Source of the DNA: Eleginops maclovinus
Taxonomy: Eukaryota; Chordata; Actinopteri; Perciformes; Eleginopidae
Direction of reading: 5' to 3'
DNA length: 64,000 nt
Assembly: GCF_036324505.1 (NCBI RefSeq)
Contig: NC_086349.1
Coordinates: 22,840,247 to 22,904,246 of the forward strand
This document shows, in pieces, positions 24,990-35,774 of this stretch (within the stretch, counting starts at the first letter, position 1; each line of letters opens with the position of its first letter). Below the pieces are notes generated by a model that was given only the letters and a program-made list of their open reading frames with translations, had not been told where the DNA came from and searched no databases. Made by a program: the position numbers and the translations under genes.

Positions 24990-25920
24990 CATCTTGTCAT
25001 AAACAAATATGTGTCTTTATTCTCAATCAGTGACCTCTAATGCTCTGACTACTATCCACACTGTATGTCACTGGTAGTGTTTAAAACTACGCAACAGCTG
25101 GAATGCCAAGTCGAAATTTAACATTGCATAAATAACCCCAATAACCAAGAGAGTGAAATCTGTTCACAATCTAAATAGTTTTTGTTTGGCCTTGGAAAGT
25201 TTGACACTTAAACCAGCTTTGAAGTTGTCATAATGTCGCTGTGTCTCCAGGAGGGGAAACAATAATAAGCTTGTTTATCAGCATTTACAGCAATTTGGAA
25301 AAACAGTCTCATTTTCACAGTTTGGCTCATATTTATGAAATTATCCAATCACAAAACCCTGAAACTGATTCAGCATGTAAGGTCTGTTTTAACGTCTGGT
25401 TGAAGGGGAATTCAGGAGGGAAAATGATTCTTCTCAATCACGCCCATGTATTTTTGGATCATAAAACATCACACATAAATGACCATGCAGACATCTAACA
25501 CACGCAAAACTGAGGAAAACAGACTCATTTTCTCATTCAATAGCAACTTTTGAATTGTACAGTGGCTTTTCAATGACTTTCATGGGATCGTGAAACTCCG
25601 CTTGGAGCCCGCTCAGCATGCCAAAGACTGGAGCAGAAAAAAAACACAATTAGCAAAAATTATATAAGGCAGATTCAGCAGGGTGTACCAGTGGAAATAA
25701 AATAACCAAAGCTCTGATTTCTTTTTAAAGTAGTTCAAAGAAGCTTTGTGCAAGTTGTAGGTTGTCCTCTGTCTTCAACAAAGCCCCCAAAAAACTATTT
25801 TTAGGAGGTTGTATTTGACATTTGCATATTATTTCTTCAGGTCATAAGTAATACAGATAATGTGCCTTTACTTTTATGTGTTTGCATGTGTCCGTTGTGT
25901 AATGTGTGTACTTTGTGCAT
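24990..25920. other. gene-free stretch
   Basis: AT-rich DNA with no supported gene between the Tc1 remnant and the 26-kb microsatellite cluster. Confidence 0.5.
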
Positions 25921-25922
25921 TA

Positions 25923-26040
<118 letters not shown>

Positions 26041-26191
26041 AGTTGGTGATAGAGGTGGGGGATTCCCGTAGCGACCTGTTAGCAGTGTGTATGTGTATGT
26101 GTGTGTCTCTAATCCATCATCACACACACTTCCCTCCTTCAGCGCGTTCCAAAATAGAACGGTGTGTGAACATGACCTCTCCCACACATAA

Positions 26192-26204
26192 ACACACACA
26201 CGCG

Positions 26205-26276
<72 letters not shown>
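26192..26276. repeat. (CA)n microsatellite with CG interruptions
   Basis: A CA array broken by CGCGCA and CGCA. It lies in opposite orientation to the GT array at 25928. Confidence 0.95.
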
Positions 26277-26278
<2 letters not shown>

Positions 26279-26364
26279 CACAGCCACACACAAACACAAA
26301 CAAAACACGCACCCGCATTCTGCACAAGAAGCCAAGACACAATGGCATCGTAATAGGCGTGTTA

Positions 26365-26368
<4 letters not shown>

Positions 26369-26404
<36 letters not shown>
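26369..26404. repeat. (GT)18 microsatellite
   Basis: A pure GT array. Confidence 0.95.
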
Positions 26405-26406
<2 letters not shown>

Positions 26407-26601
26407 TATCAGAAGTTGCAAGGAAAAATGTCCCTCGCACTATACTCTCCCGGCTTCTTTCTCTCTCTGTCTCTCTTTTCTTTTCTCGCCACAAAGTCTG
26501 GAGTCGCTGCCAAATTTCCTTTGTGGCAAAGGTGTGGTGCCACGACACTGTCTTTCTCTCTGTCTCTCACACGCACACTCTTACGAACACACACTCTTAT
26601 G

Positions 26602-26712
<111 letters not shown>

Positions 26713-27079
26713 ACAGAAGCCTCCTTGTTTTGTTATCGAAACATCTATGCTGTGAACAGGACATTAAGGGAAAGTATACATTGTTTCTTAGAATGCATTA
26801 TATTATTTTGTATAAAAGCAAAAGTTCATAAACTGATTTAAAAAATAAATGTTGCTGTTTGAGGGATGGCAATGTTGGCAAAATATCTCTGTAATTATTG
26901 GATTGATTGCATTTTATACAGAGATTCATGGTCCCCAGAGGATGACAGCTGCTGGTCTGACTTTTCATGAAGCAGAGGTCTAAACTTTTTATGATTTTGG
27001 ATGTTGTTAGCATGCTTTATGTGAACAGCTGTTGAAGGACTATTTTAGGAAACATGCTTATTTTTTTTTCTGTTCATTA

Positions 27080-27240
27080 TGGAGCCTGAGCTGGAAGTTG
27101 ATAGCTAGCTTAGCATAAAGACTGAACAAAACTGGGCCAGCTGTTTTGCACTGGTTCCAAAGCTCAGCAATGCACAAACCTGGAAGATGCATCTCTTCTT
27201 TTTCAAACCAAAAAACTGATATTATAAATATAACACAGGT
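27080..27240 (+). repeat. dispersed repeat with TAGCTTAGCATAAAGACTG
   Basis: ATGGAGCCTGAGCTGGAAG, then GATAGCTAGCTTAGCATAAA, GACTG and GGGCCAGCTG. I recall this order from a common non-autonomous repeat of percomorph fish. Related pieces are at about 7660 (reverse) and 35316. Confidence 0.5.
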
Positions 27241-27751
27241 GCTGTTAGTTCAGTTGTTTAGCACAGGGTTTTTTTCTTTTGTAGTATCTGGAAAAGCACA
27301 ATTCTACAATTGAATTTGTTGTCAAGAAACACAGTCGCTCTAATATGCAAGTCCCTCTGAACACACAAATGAAAGTCAGGTTTCTCATGTCACTGAAGGA
27401 AAGGAACAAATATGCATTTACAAAGAAGTTGAACTTTTCCTTTAAATGTGCACAATTATTTGACCTACAATGATCAGATCTGTGTGACTGTGTTTCTAAG
27501 AGGTTAACTAATATTTGACGCCAAATTGTTGTACTTAATGTCTTTATTTGCTGCTTTGATGCCCTATTTGATCCAATTTTAAAACACATTATAAGATTGA
27601 ATTGCAATTCTGTTGATCAGGACCCATGCAGAATAAAGCACGATCTGTGAACTGCATGCACCCATCTACACACATTTCAAAGTTGTTTTTATGATTCATA
27701 CTAAAATTCTATAATACATGCTAACAGATAGATTGACACACAGACAGACTG

Positions 27752-27775
27752 ACACACACACACACACACACACAC

Positions 27776-27818
<43 letters not shown>
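27752..27818. repeat. (AC)n microsatellite
   Basis: An AC array with one slip (CACAACAC) near 27776. Confidence 0.95.
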
Positions 27819-27820
<2 letters not shown>

Positions 27821-27925
27821 AGAGAGTCTGGGACAGCAGTGGTAAGTGGGAGTAGTTCCTGGTTGGTGGAGCAGGAGGCTCTGAGACGCCGCAGCCGTCT
27901 CCCCTGGAGCTGGGCGTGGGGAGGA

Positions 27926-28037
<112 letters not shown>

Positions 28038-28610
28038 ATGCAGGGGGTCATTATATTGTGGTACAGGGAGGGGGTAGGGGGCCTTGTTCTTGGCAGACGG
28101 ACAGACGCTTCTCATAAAGTATTCATCTTAAGAGGCTGTTCAGTTGAGGACTGAGTTTCAAAATAATATCTGACTTCAAACCAAAGTTTTTTCCTTCAAT
28201 TTCACTGAGCAGACAGAAGCTGCATCAGTGCACTGATTGCTACACCACGATATAAAACAAACATGAATAAAGTGTTGCAAGAACACAGTATATTTAATTC
28301 AATCAGCTGAAAAACGTTGCATCATGCTGGTATCTGTTTTGTCAACTACTGGGATTAATTTCACCCTGATTCCTGAGGCTGTCTACTCTGATTCTCTCTA
28401 CTACTCTACTCAGATTCTCTAAATCAATACATGAATGCAAATCAATGTTTTGTCTCTTTTCCCCCTCTGTACCATAACAAGTTAACTTTGAAAGGTTACT
28501 TCCCTGTGATGGTTTTTTCTCAAGATAAAACAACGGAGGAAGTGACTATTTTTTTTCCAAAAATGTGACTGATAATGTTAATACATGTCTTCCTAAAGAC
28601 TCTGATTGTA

Positions 28611-28770
28611 ATGGCACACAATTTTACGCAGAACAAAAGTACACAGGTTAGATTAACTATCTGATAAATCCAAAATATTCAGAATGACCTTTTTCATGCT
28701 TTTTTTTATTCCAACCAAGAATCCAAAAGGCATTTTGTTCAAAGCTCATAAATCAAAGCAATCAAACCAA
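28611..28770 (+). repeat. old tandem duplication upstream of sox18, unit 1
   Basis: It shares with unit 2 the ordered blocks CACACAATTTTACGCAGAAC, AAGTA, ATCTGATAAAT, TTCATGCTTTT, TTCCAACCAAGAATCCAAAA and AAAGCTCATAAATCAAAGCAAT. Confidence 0.6.
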
Positions 28771-28836
28771 TGACAGTTTGGTTTAAATTAATAAAATGTG
28801 TCCGTTTCTGGTCTGGTCTTTGTCTCTGTAGGAAAA

Positions 28837-28980
28837 AGCACACCATGTGACGCAGAATAGAAGTAGAGTAAATAATCGGATAAATAAAAAAATAGCACTT
28901 TTTGCTCGTTTTGTTCCAACAAAGAATCCAAAATTCAAAAGCATTCAGTCCGCACAAATGAGAGCAATAACTTAAAGTAG
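28837..28980 (+). repeat. old tandem duplication upstream of sox18, unit 2
   Basis: CACACCATGTGACGCAGAAT, AAGTA, ATCGGATAAAT, TTTTTGCTCG, TTCCAACAAAGAATCCAAAA and CACAAATGAGAGCAAT correspond in order to unit 1, about 205-224 bp upstream. The unit ends about 0.95 kb before the predicted promoter. Confidence 0.6.
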
Positions 28981-29299
28981 GAAAACTTGGTTTACATTTT
29001 CAAAATACACATTCGAATAGTTGTTTACGGTATTTTAATAGTTGATTAATAAATACAAGTTTACTTAAAACATGCAAGTACATGCCTATATTTCATGCTT
29101 TAAGTCACAGTGAAGTTCAGAGAATTCAAACCTTTACTCATGGAGTAAAAGATGCCCGCCCCCCATCAGCACCATCACCCACTCCCATCCAGCCTCTCTC
29201 TCTCCCTCTCTCTTGAGTTGTTGTTAAGCTCAGCCACTAATCGCTCTGGTTGGGACTGTGGTCGACTGTGTTACCGCTGCCCTGCCCGCAAATATACTG

Positions 29300-29402
<103 letters not shown>

Positions 29403-29690
29403 AGAACGTAAAACATATATAGAATATGTGGGTGTGTATTCATGTTTTGTCACTCACTTGGGTGCAAACTCAATTACCGATGTGTTCATTTGATGTGTGC
29501 AATTGTTTCATGTTTGTGGGTTGAATGCATATATGTATGCATATGTGTGTGAATGTGTGTGTGCTAAAGTTTACATGCGTGTGTGTCCTCAATGTGTGTA
29601 TTCGTGTGTGTATGAGAAGCTCCAGTCTTAGTTGGGCAGAAACAATGGAACCTCTCTGATTACATCTCCCTGTAAAGGCGGACAGGGTTT

Positions 29691-29699
29691 GTGTGTGTG

Positions 29700-29750
<51 letters not shown>
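29691..29750. repeat. (GT)n microsatellite near the sox18 promoter
   Basis: A GT array with one TAGT interruption, ending about 190 bp upstream of the TATA box. Confidence 0.95.
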
Positions 29751-29753
<3 letters not shown>

Positions 29754-29890
29754 TGTGAAGCTTCAGGGGGGAGGAAAGGGTGGCGGTCACATAGGAGGAA
29801 AGAGGGGGAGGCATGGCTTGGACCTGCCCCCCTTCCTCCTTTGCTCTGTCTCCCGCACACACTCATCCCTTCCTCTCCGCCCGGCATCTC

Positions 29891-29947
29891 ATTGGTTAAA
29901 TCCCCGGCTATATATTTATGTGATTGGTCAGGGCGGGGTATATATAC
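29891..29947 (+). promoter_or_regulatory. sox18: predicted sox18 core promoter (two inverted CCAAT boxes, GC box, TATA box)
   Basis: Two ATTGG motifs (inverted CCAAT) lie at 29891-29895 and 29923-29927. A GGGCGGGG GC box at 29931-29938 runs straight into TATATATAC at 29939-29947. This is a classic ordered promoter about 460 bp upstream of the sox18 start codon. Transcription would be expected to start near 29970. The assignment to sox18 is inferred from position and strand. Confidence 0.65.
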
Positions 29948-30031
29948 TCAGCATGGGTCGGTTAAATCTGGCCACAAGTTTCAAAACTTTCAAACAGGGC
30001 AGACAGTCAGAGACAGTGAGTGGGACGGCCC

Positions 30032-30037
30032 ATGTGA
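30032..30037 (+). promoter_or_regulatory. start-stop upstream ORF in predicted sox18 leader
   Basis: An ATG is followed directly by TGA. Such minimal uORFs can hold initiating ribosomes and lower translation of the main ORF. The context is weak (C at -3), so leaky scanning is likely. It counts only if transcription starts upstream near 29970. Confidence 0.35.
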
Positions 30038-30230
30038 CCGAGGGGAATCAGGCTTTGGACAAACCGCTGAATCCACACACTCCAAACAAGAGCTGTTGTC
30101 TTCTGAGAAAAAAAGAGTGAAGAGAAGAAAGAGGCAGAGTCATTGTGGACCTTTTCTCGGGGAATATCCTGCACCACAACTTTGTTTGTTTTCTCTTTCT
30201 TCCTCGTCCTCTCCCTCCTCTCAGATCTCG

Positions 30231-30383
30231 ATGCTTTGCTTTGGGATTTGTGCTCCAAATCCATCAAATTCCTCTCTTGATCTTTCTCTTTGTCATCTGA
30301 AACATTTTAAGCTGCATTTTTTCTCCAGAACTTTGCAACCAAACAAACTGAGACAGACGTTTGCAGAATCTCACAGGGACTAA
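30231..30383 (+). promoter_or_regulatory. 50-codon upstream ORF in predicted sox18 leader
   Basis: This ORF begins at ATG 30231 (weak context, T at -3) and ends at TAA 30381-30383, 26 bp before the sox18 ATG and in a different frame. It encodes an unremarkable 50-aa peptide with no known domain. It is listed as a possible translational control element, not as a protein gene. Confidence 0.35.
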
Positions 30384-30409
30384 AAGTTGAATCCAAGCCC
30401 GGTTCTGGA

Positions 30410-30812
30410 ATGAATTTAACCGAGACCAGCTTGTCCAGAGAGACTCTTCTGCATGCCAGCCGGATGACTCTCGGAGGCCCCTGGGCGTCCGGGACCCCGA
30501 GCCCTGCTTCTGATTCTGAGATGGGTTTTGAGCAGAGCCTCTCCGGGGACTGCAGTTCTCCCGATGGCCTTGGATCCGGGACCCTGAGGAGAACAGAGCC
30601 GAGGATTTCTCTGACACCCAGCTCAGGGGCACAGAGTCCGGACCTGAACCCAGCAGGTGTGTCGGCGGGGCTGGCCGATGGGAAGGCTGCTGGGGGAGAG
30701 CAGAGGATCCGCAGGCCCATGAACGCCTTCATGGTCTGGGCCAAAGATGAGAGGAAGCGACTGGCCGTGCAGAACCCTGACCTGCACAACGCCGTGCTCA
30801 GCAAGATGCTCG
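30410..30812 (+). CDS. sox18: sox18 coding exon 1
   Basis: This exon encodes residues 1-134 plus the first base of Gly135: the N-terminal Ser/Pro/Gly-rich region and the first third of the HMG box up to SKMLG. It ends at CTCG followed by the donor GTAAGA, a phase-1 junction. An intron inside the HMG box at this point is typical of SoxF genes, which supports the splice model. Confidence 0.95.
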
Positions 30813-33619
30813 GTAAGACAGAAAACAAAAACCCTCACACTCTGTTTGTAGATCATCTAAACTCTCCAGTGTAAACCTGCAAGTGAAATCCAGACTGGGT
30901 TAGCATCTTAGAGATAAGATAACCTTGAACCAAACTAATGACTGCACTATTTGAGCAGTGCTTTCACCTGTATGTACAGCTCTGTGGGACAGACCTCACC
31001 TATCTGAGTCAAAATAAAGCCTGTAATTCCAATAATACAAAAATAAAGAGCATAATGTCAGAACTACTTTTTAAATCAATTGTACACACACATATTTCTA
31101 ATATAATAATTATGAGTTTAGTTGATGTTCTTATTCAAAATAACTTGTTATATTTCATTTCTTAATCTCTACATCTGTTCTCTGCTGTCCAGGAAAAATA
31201 TTCTCCTCTACTGAGAAAAGCGATTTATTATTTAGTAATAGTTTGTTATTGTTTTACTTTTGCCTGATCTGTAGGGTTTGAGAATGTGATAGTGGAATAT
31301 GTATTCATCTTTATTTTATTTCTACTAAACAGCTAGTATCATTTCAAATGAATATAAGAGGAGGCAATTGTAGGCCGTGGTGAGGGAATACAGTCCATCA
31401 CCGTGTATGTGTTAGACTTAAGAAGGTGTACTCATTTTAAATGCTTTATTGTTTTCATGCTTTGTTGTTTGATTAAGAATTGAGAGACATGGACTGGATA
31501 AGGTTAAATGTCTATCTAAATCGGTGTTATTCCATTGAATTTGCGCCATAATCTTATGTTATTCAGAAAAGCAGATCAAAGTAAGACGATAATAGAGAGC
31601 AACATGTTTTTAATAACCTTGCCTCAAATTCACTTGACTTCTCTCTGCAAACAAAGTCTTTTTATGAATGTATAAATGCATTAGATAAATGGCTATGAGT
31701 CAGAGCAATTCATGTGTCTGTGCATCTTTTAGATCAGACCTAAATGTGTGTGAAACCTCTTTAAGGCTGTAAGGCTGCAAAGGCTGCTGTCACTGTGAGT
31801 GATCGTTGTGCGATTGAATCAGCACATGCTTCAGGAAACCCAAATGTGTACACTGCAGTTCTTATACTGCCAGTGTTAAATTTAGCACATAATATAAATG
31901 AGGATGCAAACAACACCAACCATGTTTTACTGGTTTTGTAAATCATTTCCTCCTTTCAACACAAACATATTGGCACTTTAATGCTTCCAGCTCCACAAAA
32001 TATGAATATTTGCTGGGGTTTTGACTTCTTCTTCTTCTTCTTTTGGACAGTCCTTTGGACATATCAAACCATTTGAATATGTCAGAAAGTGTTGTAGAAC
32101 ATAGTTGTGGCTATTTCATGATAGTGTGTTGGCCAAAAATGTTGGATTTAAGATAAATATAATATTAACTTGCAGCAAGCGATCTACTGTCTTGTGTTGA
32201 TGGTGACTTTGATTCACATATTGAATGTTAGTGAGATAAAGAGCTTTCTTTTTCTTGAGTTACTTCCTTCTTTGCTCAAGGCAATGTTTTTCTTACTCTT
32301 CAGGTCAGTCCTGGAAGGCCCTGAGTGCTACAGACAAGCGGCCATTTGTGGAGGAAGCAGAACGTCTCCGTGTCCAGCACCTCCAGGACCATCCGAACTA
32401 CAAGTACAGGCCTCGCCGCAAAAAGACCACCAAGAAACTGAAGCGTGTTGAGCCGGGCCTTCTGCTTCACAGTTTAGCCCAGGGCGGGGCGACAGGCCTC
32501 GGATTGGGACATTTGGGTGATGACTCTGGAGGTTCTCCTTATGGACATCTAGGCGCCCACCCTGCCCATCACCATCACTCCCACCACCTCCTGCACTCTC
32601 TTGGGCACTTCAGGGACCTCCAGGCCCCAGGACATCTAGAGCTGGAGACCTACGGCCTGCCCACCCCAGAGATGTCCCCTCTGGATGTTCTGGAAGATGG
32701 GGCTGGGGAATCTGTGTTTTTCCCCCAACATATGCAGGAGGAGGCCGGGATGGTAGGTTGGAGTGGCTACCACCACCACCTTAACCCTCATAACCAGCAC
32801 TACAGCCATAATTACAACAACCACAGTCACCACAACTCCATAAATGCAGCGACACACAGTCAGAGTTCAGGAATGAGTGTTGGTGCCAGCACATGTTTGA
32901 ACTCCAGTTTGAGTCCAGGTAGAAACTCCAGGGTTGATTCTCGAATGAGTTCTGTTGAGTCAAATTTGACCTCAAGCATGAGCTCTAGGTTGAATCACAT
33001 CGCCTTGAGGAGTCCAGTGAAATGCCCCCCGGCTCTATCCGACTCCTCCTCCCCTGTTTCTTACCCCCAGCCCTCCATCAGCCTCCCTGAGCCGATAAAA
33101 TCCCACCAAACACAACATCAACCCACTGCTTCTGTCAGCTACTACAGCCAGGTGTATGGGAACAGCGCTCCAAATGCTGCCTATTACATGCCCTCTCACC
33201 TGGGGCAGCTTTCACCTCCTCCTGAAACCCCTCCTTCTTCTTGCTCGTCCTCTTCCTTGCAAACATCCACCTTTCCTCCCCCTTTGCACTTAGACCCTTC
33301 AAATCCTGATTCCTCCTGCCATTTGGGGTCTTCTTCTGCTGAGTTTTGGTCCGAGGTGGACAGGCATGAGTTTGACCAGTATGTAAATGTAGGAAGGAAC
33401 CGAGAGGATGCCTACGGGTGTAGTGGGGGCTCTGGTAGTGGGTCAAAAGTCCTGAGTGGACGCAGTAGCAGTAGTGTAGCGAGTAGCATGAATAGCAGCA
33501 GGGATGTCAGTAGCATTTTGAGTGGTGCTGGTGTCTGTGATGACGGGAGCAGCCCTCTTATATCTGCTCTCTCTGATGCCAGTAGTGCTGTGTATTACAG
33601 TGCCTGTATCACTGGATAA
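30410..33619 (+). CDS. sox18: Sox18, SoxF-group HMG-box transcription factor (two coding exons)
   Basis: Coding exons 30410-30812 and 32304-33619 join to 572 codons plus TAA. The HMG box spans about residues 98-176, opening with [10 protein letters not shown] and closing with [10 protein letters not shown]. It binds the DNA minor groove and acts in the nucleus. Sox18 is known to drive endothelial, arteriovenous and lymphatic differentiation. It is called Sox18 rather than Sox7 or Sox17 from [10 protein letters not shown] just after the box, [11 protein letters not shown] (252-262), DRHEFDQYV (487-495, the SoxF beta-catenin-binding motif) and the C-terminus [20 protein letters not shown], which nearly matches human SOX18. 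The protein is much longer than human SOX18 (384 aa), mainly through His-rich (222-232, 291-317) and Ser-rich (320-390, 445-545) linkers. The start at 30410 has a purine at -3 and is the first in-frame ATG. Met19 and Met38 are weaker alternatives. No disruption was seen. Confidence 0.97.
30813..32303 (+). other. sox18: sox18 intron 1
   Basis: This is a 1491-bp intron with donor GTAAGA and acceptor TTTTTCTTACTCTTCAG. It interrupts the HMG-box coding sequence after the first base of Gly135. It is AT-rich, with a short (TTC)n run near 32026-32041. No further exon, RNA gene or clear mobile element was seen inside it. Confidence 0.9.
32304..33619 (+). CDS. sox18: sox18 coding exon 2 (with stop codon)
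   Basis: This exon starts GTCAGTCCTGG (Gly135-Gln-Ser-Trp) after the acceptor CAG and runs open to TAA at 33617-33619. It holds the rest of the HMG box, the basic tail [13 protein letters not shown] (a likely nuclear-localisation signal), the long His/Ser-rich central region, the EFDQY motif and the conserved Sox18 C-terminus. The open frame begins upstream at 32255, but those codons are intronic. Confidence 0.95.
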
Positions 33620-35751
33620 ATACATCATGAGCCAGTTTTCATAGTACCTCCTTTCAACCAGCATAGTTGGGTTTGGTTTATTCTAACCATTGTAACAGGA
33701 AGTAAGCTATGTTGGGATTAGTTTTGGCTCATATTCGTAGTCATTGTCATGCCTTGCTTTTTATAAAAAGAAAAATCAGTGTCTTTATCATTCCATCTCT
33801 TACAGCATCAGCCAAAAAACACAGTTTTAAAAAAACTGGAAAAGCAAATAACTGGAAGAGAGAAGCACTTTTGTGAAATTAAATAAGTTTAGTTTAAGAT
33901 TCATTTACACTTTCCTAACATGATGTTGCACAGTTGGCAGGCTAGCTAACCAGCTGTCATTGATAACTACAGGCTTGTGCGACTAGTTAACACCGGGGAA
34001 GTTTAGTATTGTAACTAAGTACAGGCTGATAAACAGAAGGCAGCTGAAGAGCACCTTAAATAGCATTGTGTTTTCACTTACTCATCAGAAGTTCCAGGTC
34101 TGTGTTAGCATGCATAATGCTAAAAAACTGGAGCTTTTATCCAAAGCTGATTACATTTAAAACAAGTCTGAAGGATTCAGGGCTTTGTATCAACAAGTGC
34201 TTGTCTTAGTCGAAGTGCCTACTTTCTACTTCCTGTTTCATGGCTTTTGTTTCTCTTAACCCTTTCTGGTGACACACTACATACTATATGAAGATTATGC
34301 AAGCAAAGTGATTTATTTAATTGCACTGTGAGAACTCTAGTCATCAGAAAAATCTGAATTTCAAGATCATCTCATATCATTTATATTTCATCTCAGGACC
34401 AGACAGATATTCATCTCCACTGAACTTTATAAAGTTCAGGTTGATCAACCCGATTTTTAAATAGGAACATGACAGTTAAGAAACAATTTGGGAGATGGAC
34501 AGAGAGAAAAAGACTGGAAAAAGACTTGGTCCAGCCTCCACATATCTCCCAGCGTTTTCGGGAAAGCCTTGGCCACAGACCCAGAGCAGACCACTGATGT
34601 CTCCCACAAACTTTCAGTGTGTTTTACAAGCCAGGTCGGGTATTTTCTGACCGTGATATATGCCATTCCCTCTCTGTCTCCTTCCATGACAGGGCCTCAT
34701 GTTAAACTCCATGCCAAAATCTCCAAGTCTTAAATTGCTTTGCTCCATGGCAAGCACAAATACGTTGATGATTCAAAGATTATGGTTTTTAACCAGTTAG
34801 CCTCTCTGGTATAACATGCATATCAACTGTTTGGATAAAATGCCTTTTGTTAAATGTTAAAGAGTGTAATTTAATCTATAAATACTAAGATTGTGTTTTA
34901 CAAATGAAGTGCCATTGGAACAAATCTGGTGAGATTGAAAGCAGCTTTACTCTATAACTCATCAGGTCTAAAGTCTTAATATTCTTAAATCAATGCATCT
35001 TCATTTCTTTTAACATGTAAGGTCTTTTGATTTATTGGTAACGTTGTTTATATGTAGCCTTTTTACTGTATATAGATGCTGTGCCTTTTGGCAGCATGTG
35101 AAGGAGAAATTGAGACTATGAAATGTTCTCTTTGCACTGGGTTTAATGTCTTAGCTGTATAGAAGGAACACTACTTATTAAAGCTCAAAATGTCCATAAT
35201 TTTAAATGTTGTACAGAAAGGACTGTGTTTGTTTTGTTGTATTACACTAGATTATGTTTTATTATTTAGTTTTTAAGTAATATGTTTTATTGATGCCACT
35301 CCTGTGGGTGTCACATACGGAGCTAGCGCCAGGAGGTGATTAGCCTAGCTTAGCCTAAAGACAGTAATCAGGTTTAAACAGCTAGCTAATTTTCTTTCAA
35401 ATGAAAAGGTCTGCCAACTTTAGCTTCTTTATTATAAACTAACTAACATAACTCTCCGCTGAACGAACAAAAAATGTCAATTGTACCTTCCTGTTTGTGC
35501 TTTAATTACATTGTGTTAATTCGAAATGTGCACTTATCCAGGCTAACAGCTTTTCCCTGCTTGCTGTCTTGGATGTGTCGTATACTTACTTTCAAAGAAA
35601 ATATTTTATTGTGAAGATCTTTATTGATCTTTAATTGGTTTCATGTTTCACTTTGCTCTACCAGTGACTTTAGCAAGCCCTCTCAGACCAATGTTGAACG
35701 GCTGGATATTAACATGAAGTTTTGGTTTGGTTTTGTGCTGAAACTCAAAAA
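33620..35751 (+). other. sox18: predicted sox18 3' untranslated region
   Basis: This is AT-rich sequence between the stop codon and the first strong AATAAA. It contains an ATTTATTTA AU-rich-element-like motif at about 34311-34319, a weak ATTAAA at 35177-35182 (a possible alternative poly(A) site), and a piece of a dispersed GCTAGCTTAGC-type repeat near 35316-35420. No open reading frame of interest was found. Confidence 0.55.
35316..35425 (+). repeat. GCTTAGCCTAAAGACAG-type dispersed repeat in predicted 3' UTR
   Basis: GGAGCTAGCGCCAGGAG, then GATTAGCCTAGCTTAGCCTA, AAGACAG and AAACAGCTAGCTAA. It is similar in order to 27080-27240. It lies inside the predicted sox18 3' UTR, so it would be transcribed with the gene. 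Confidence 0.45.
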
Positions 35752-35757
35752 AATAAA
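35752..35757 (+). terminator. sox18: predicted sox18 polyadenylation signal AATAAA
   Basis: A canonical AATAAA is followed 25-50 bp downstream by a GT-rich stretch (TCTGTATGTGTTTATGT), the usual arrangement for cleavage and polyadenylation. It would give a 3' UTR of about 2.1 kb. Confidence 0.6.
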
Positions 35758-35774
35758 AGTTGTAGCCACTGTAG

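Noticed and set aside
29691..30383. 230-codon frame ending just before the sox18 start
   Set aside because: It crosses a GT array, the promoter and the leader. Only its last 50 codons are kept as a possible uORF.
30307..30828. 173-codon antisense frame across sox18 exon 1
   Set aside because: It is a shadow of the GC-rich Sox18 coding sequence and has no independent evidence.
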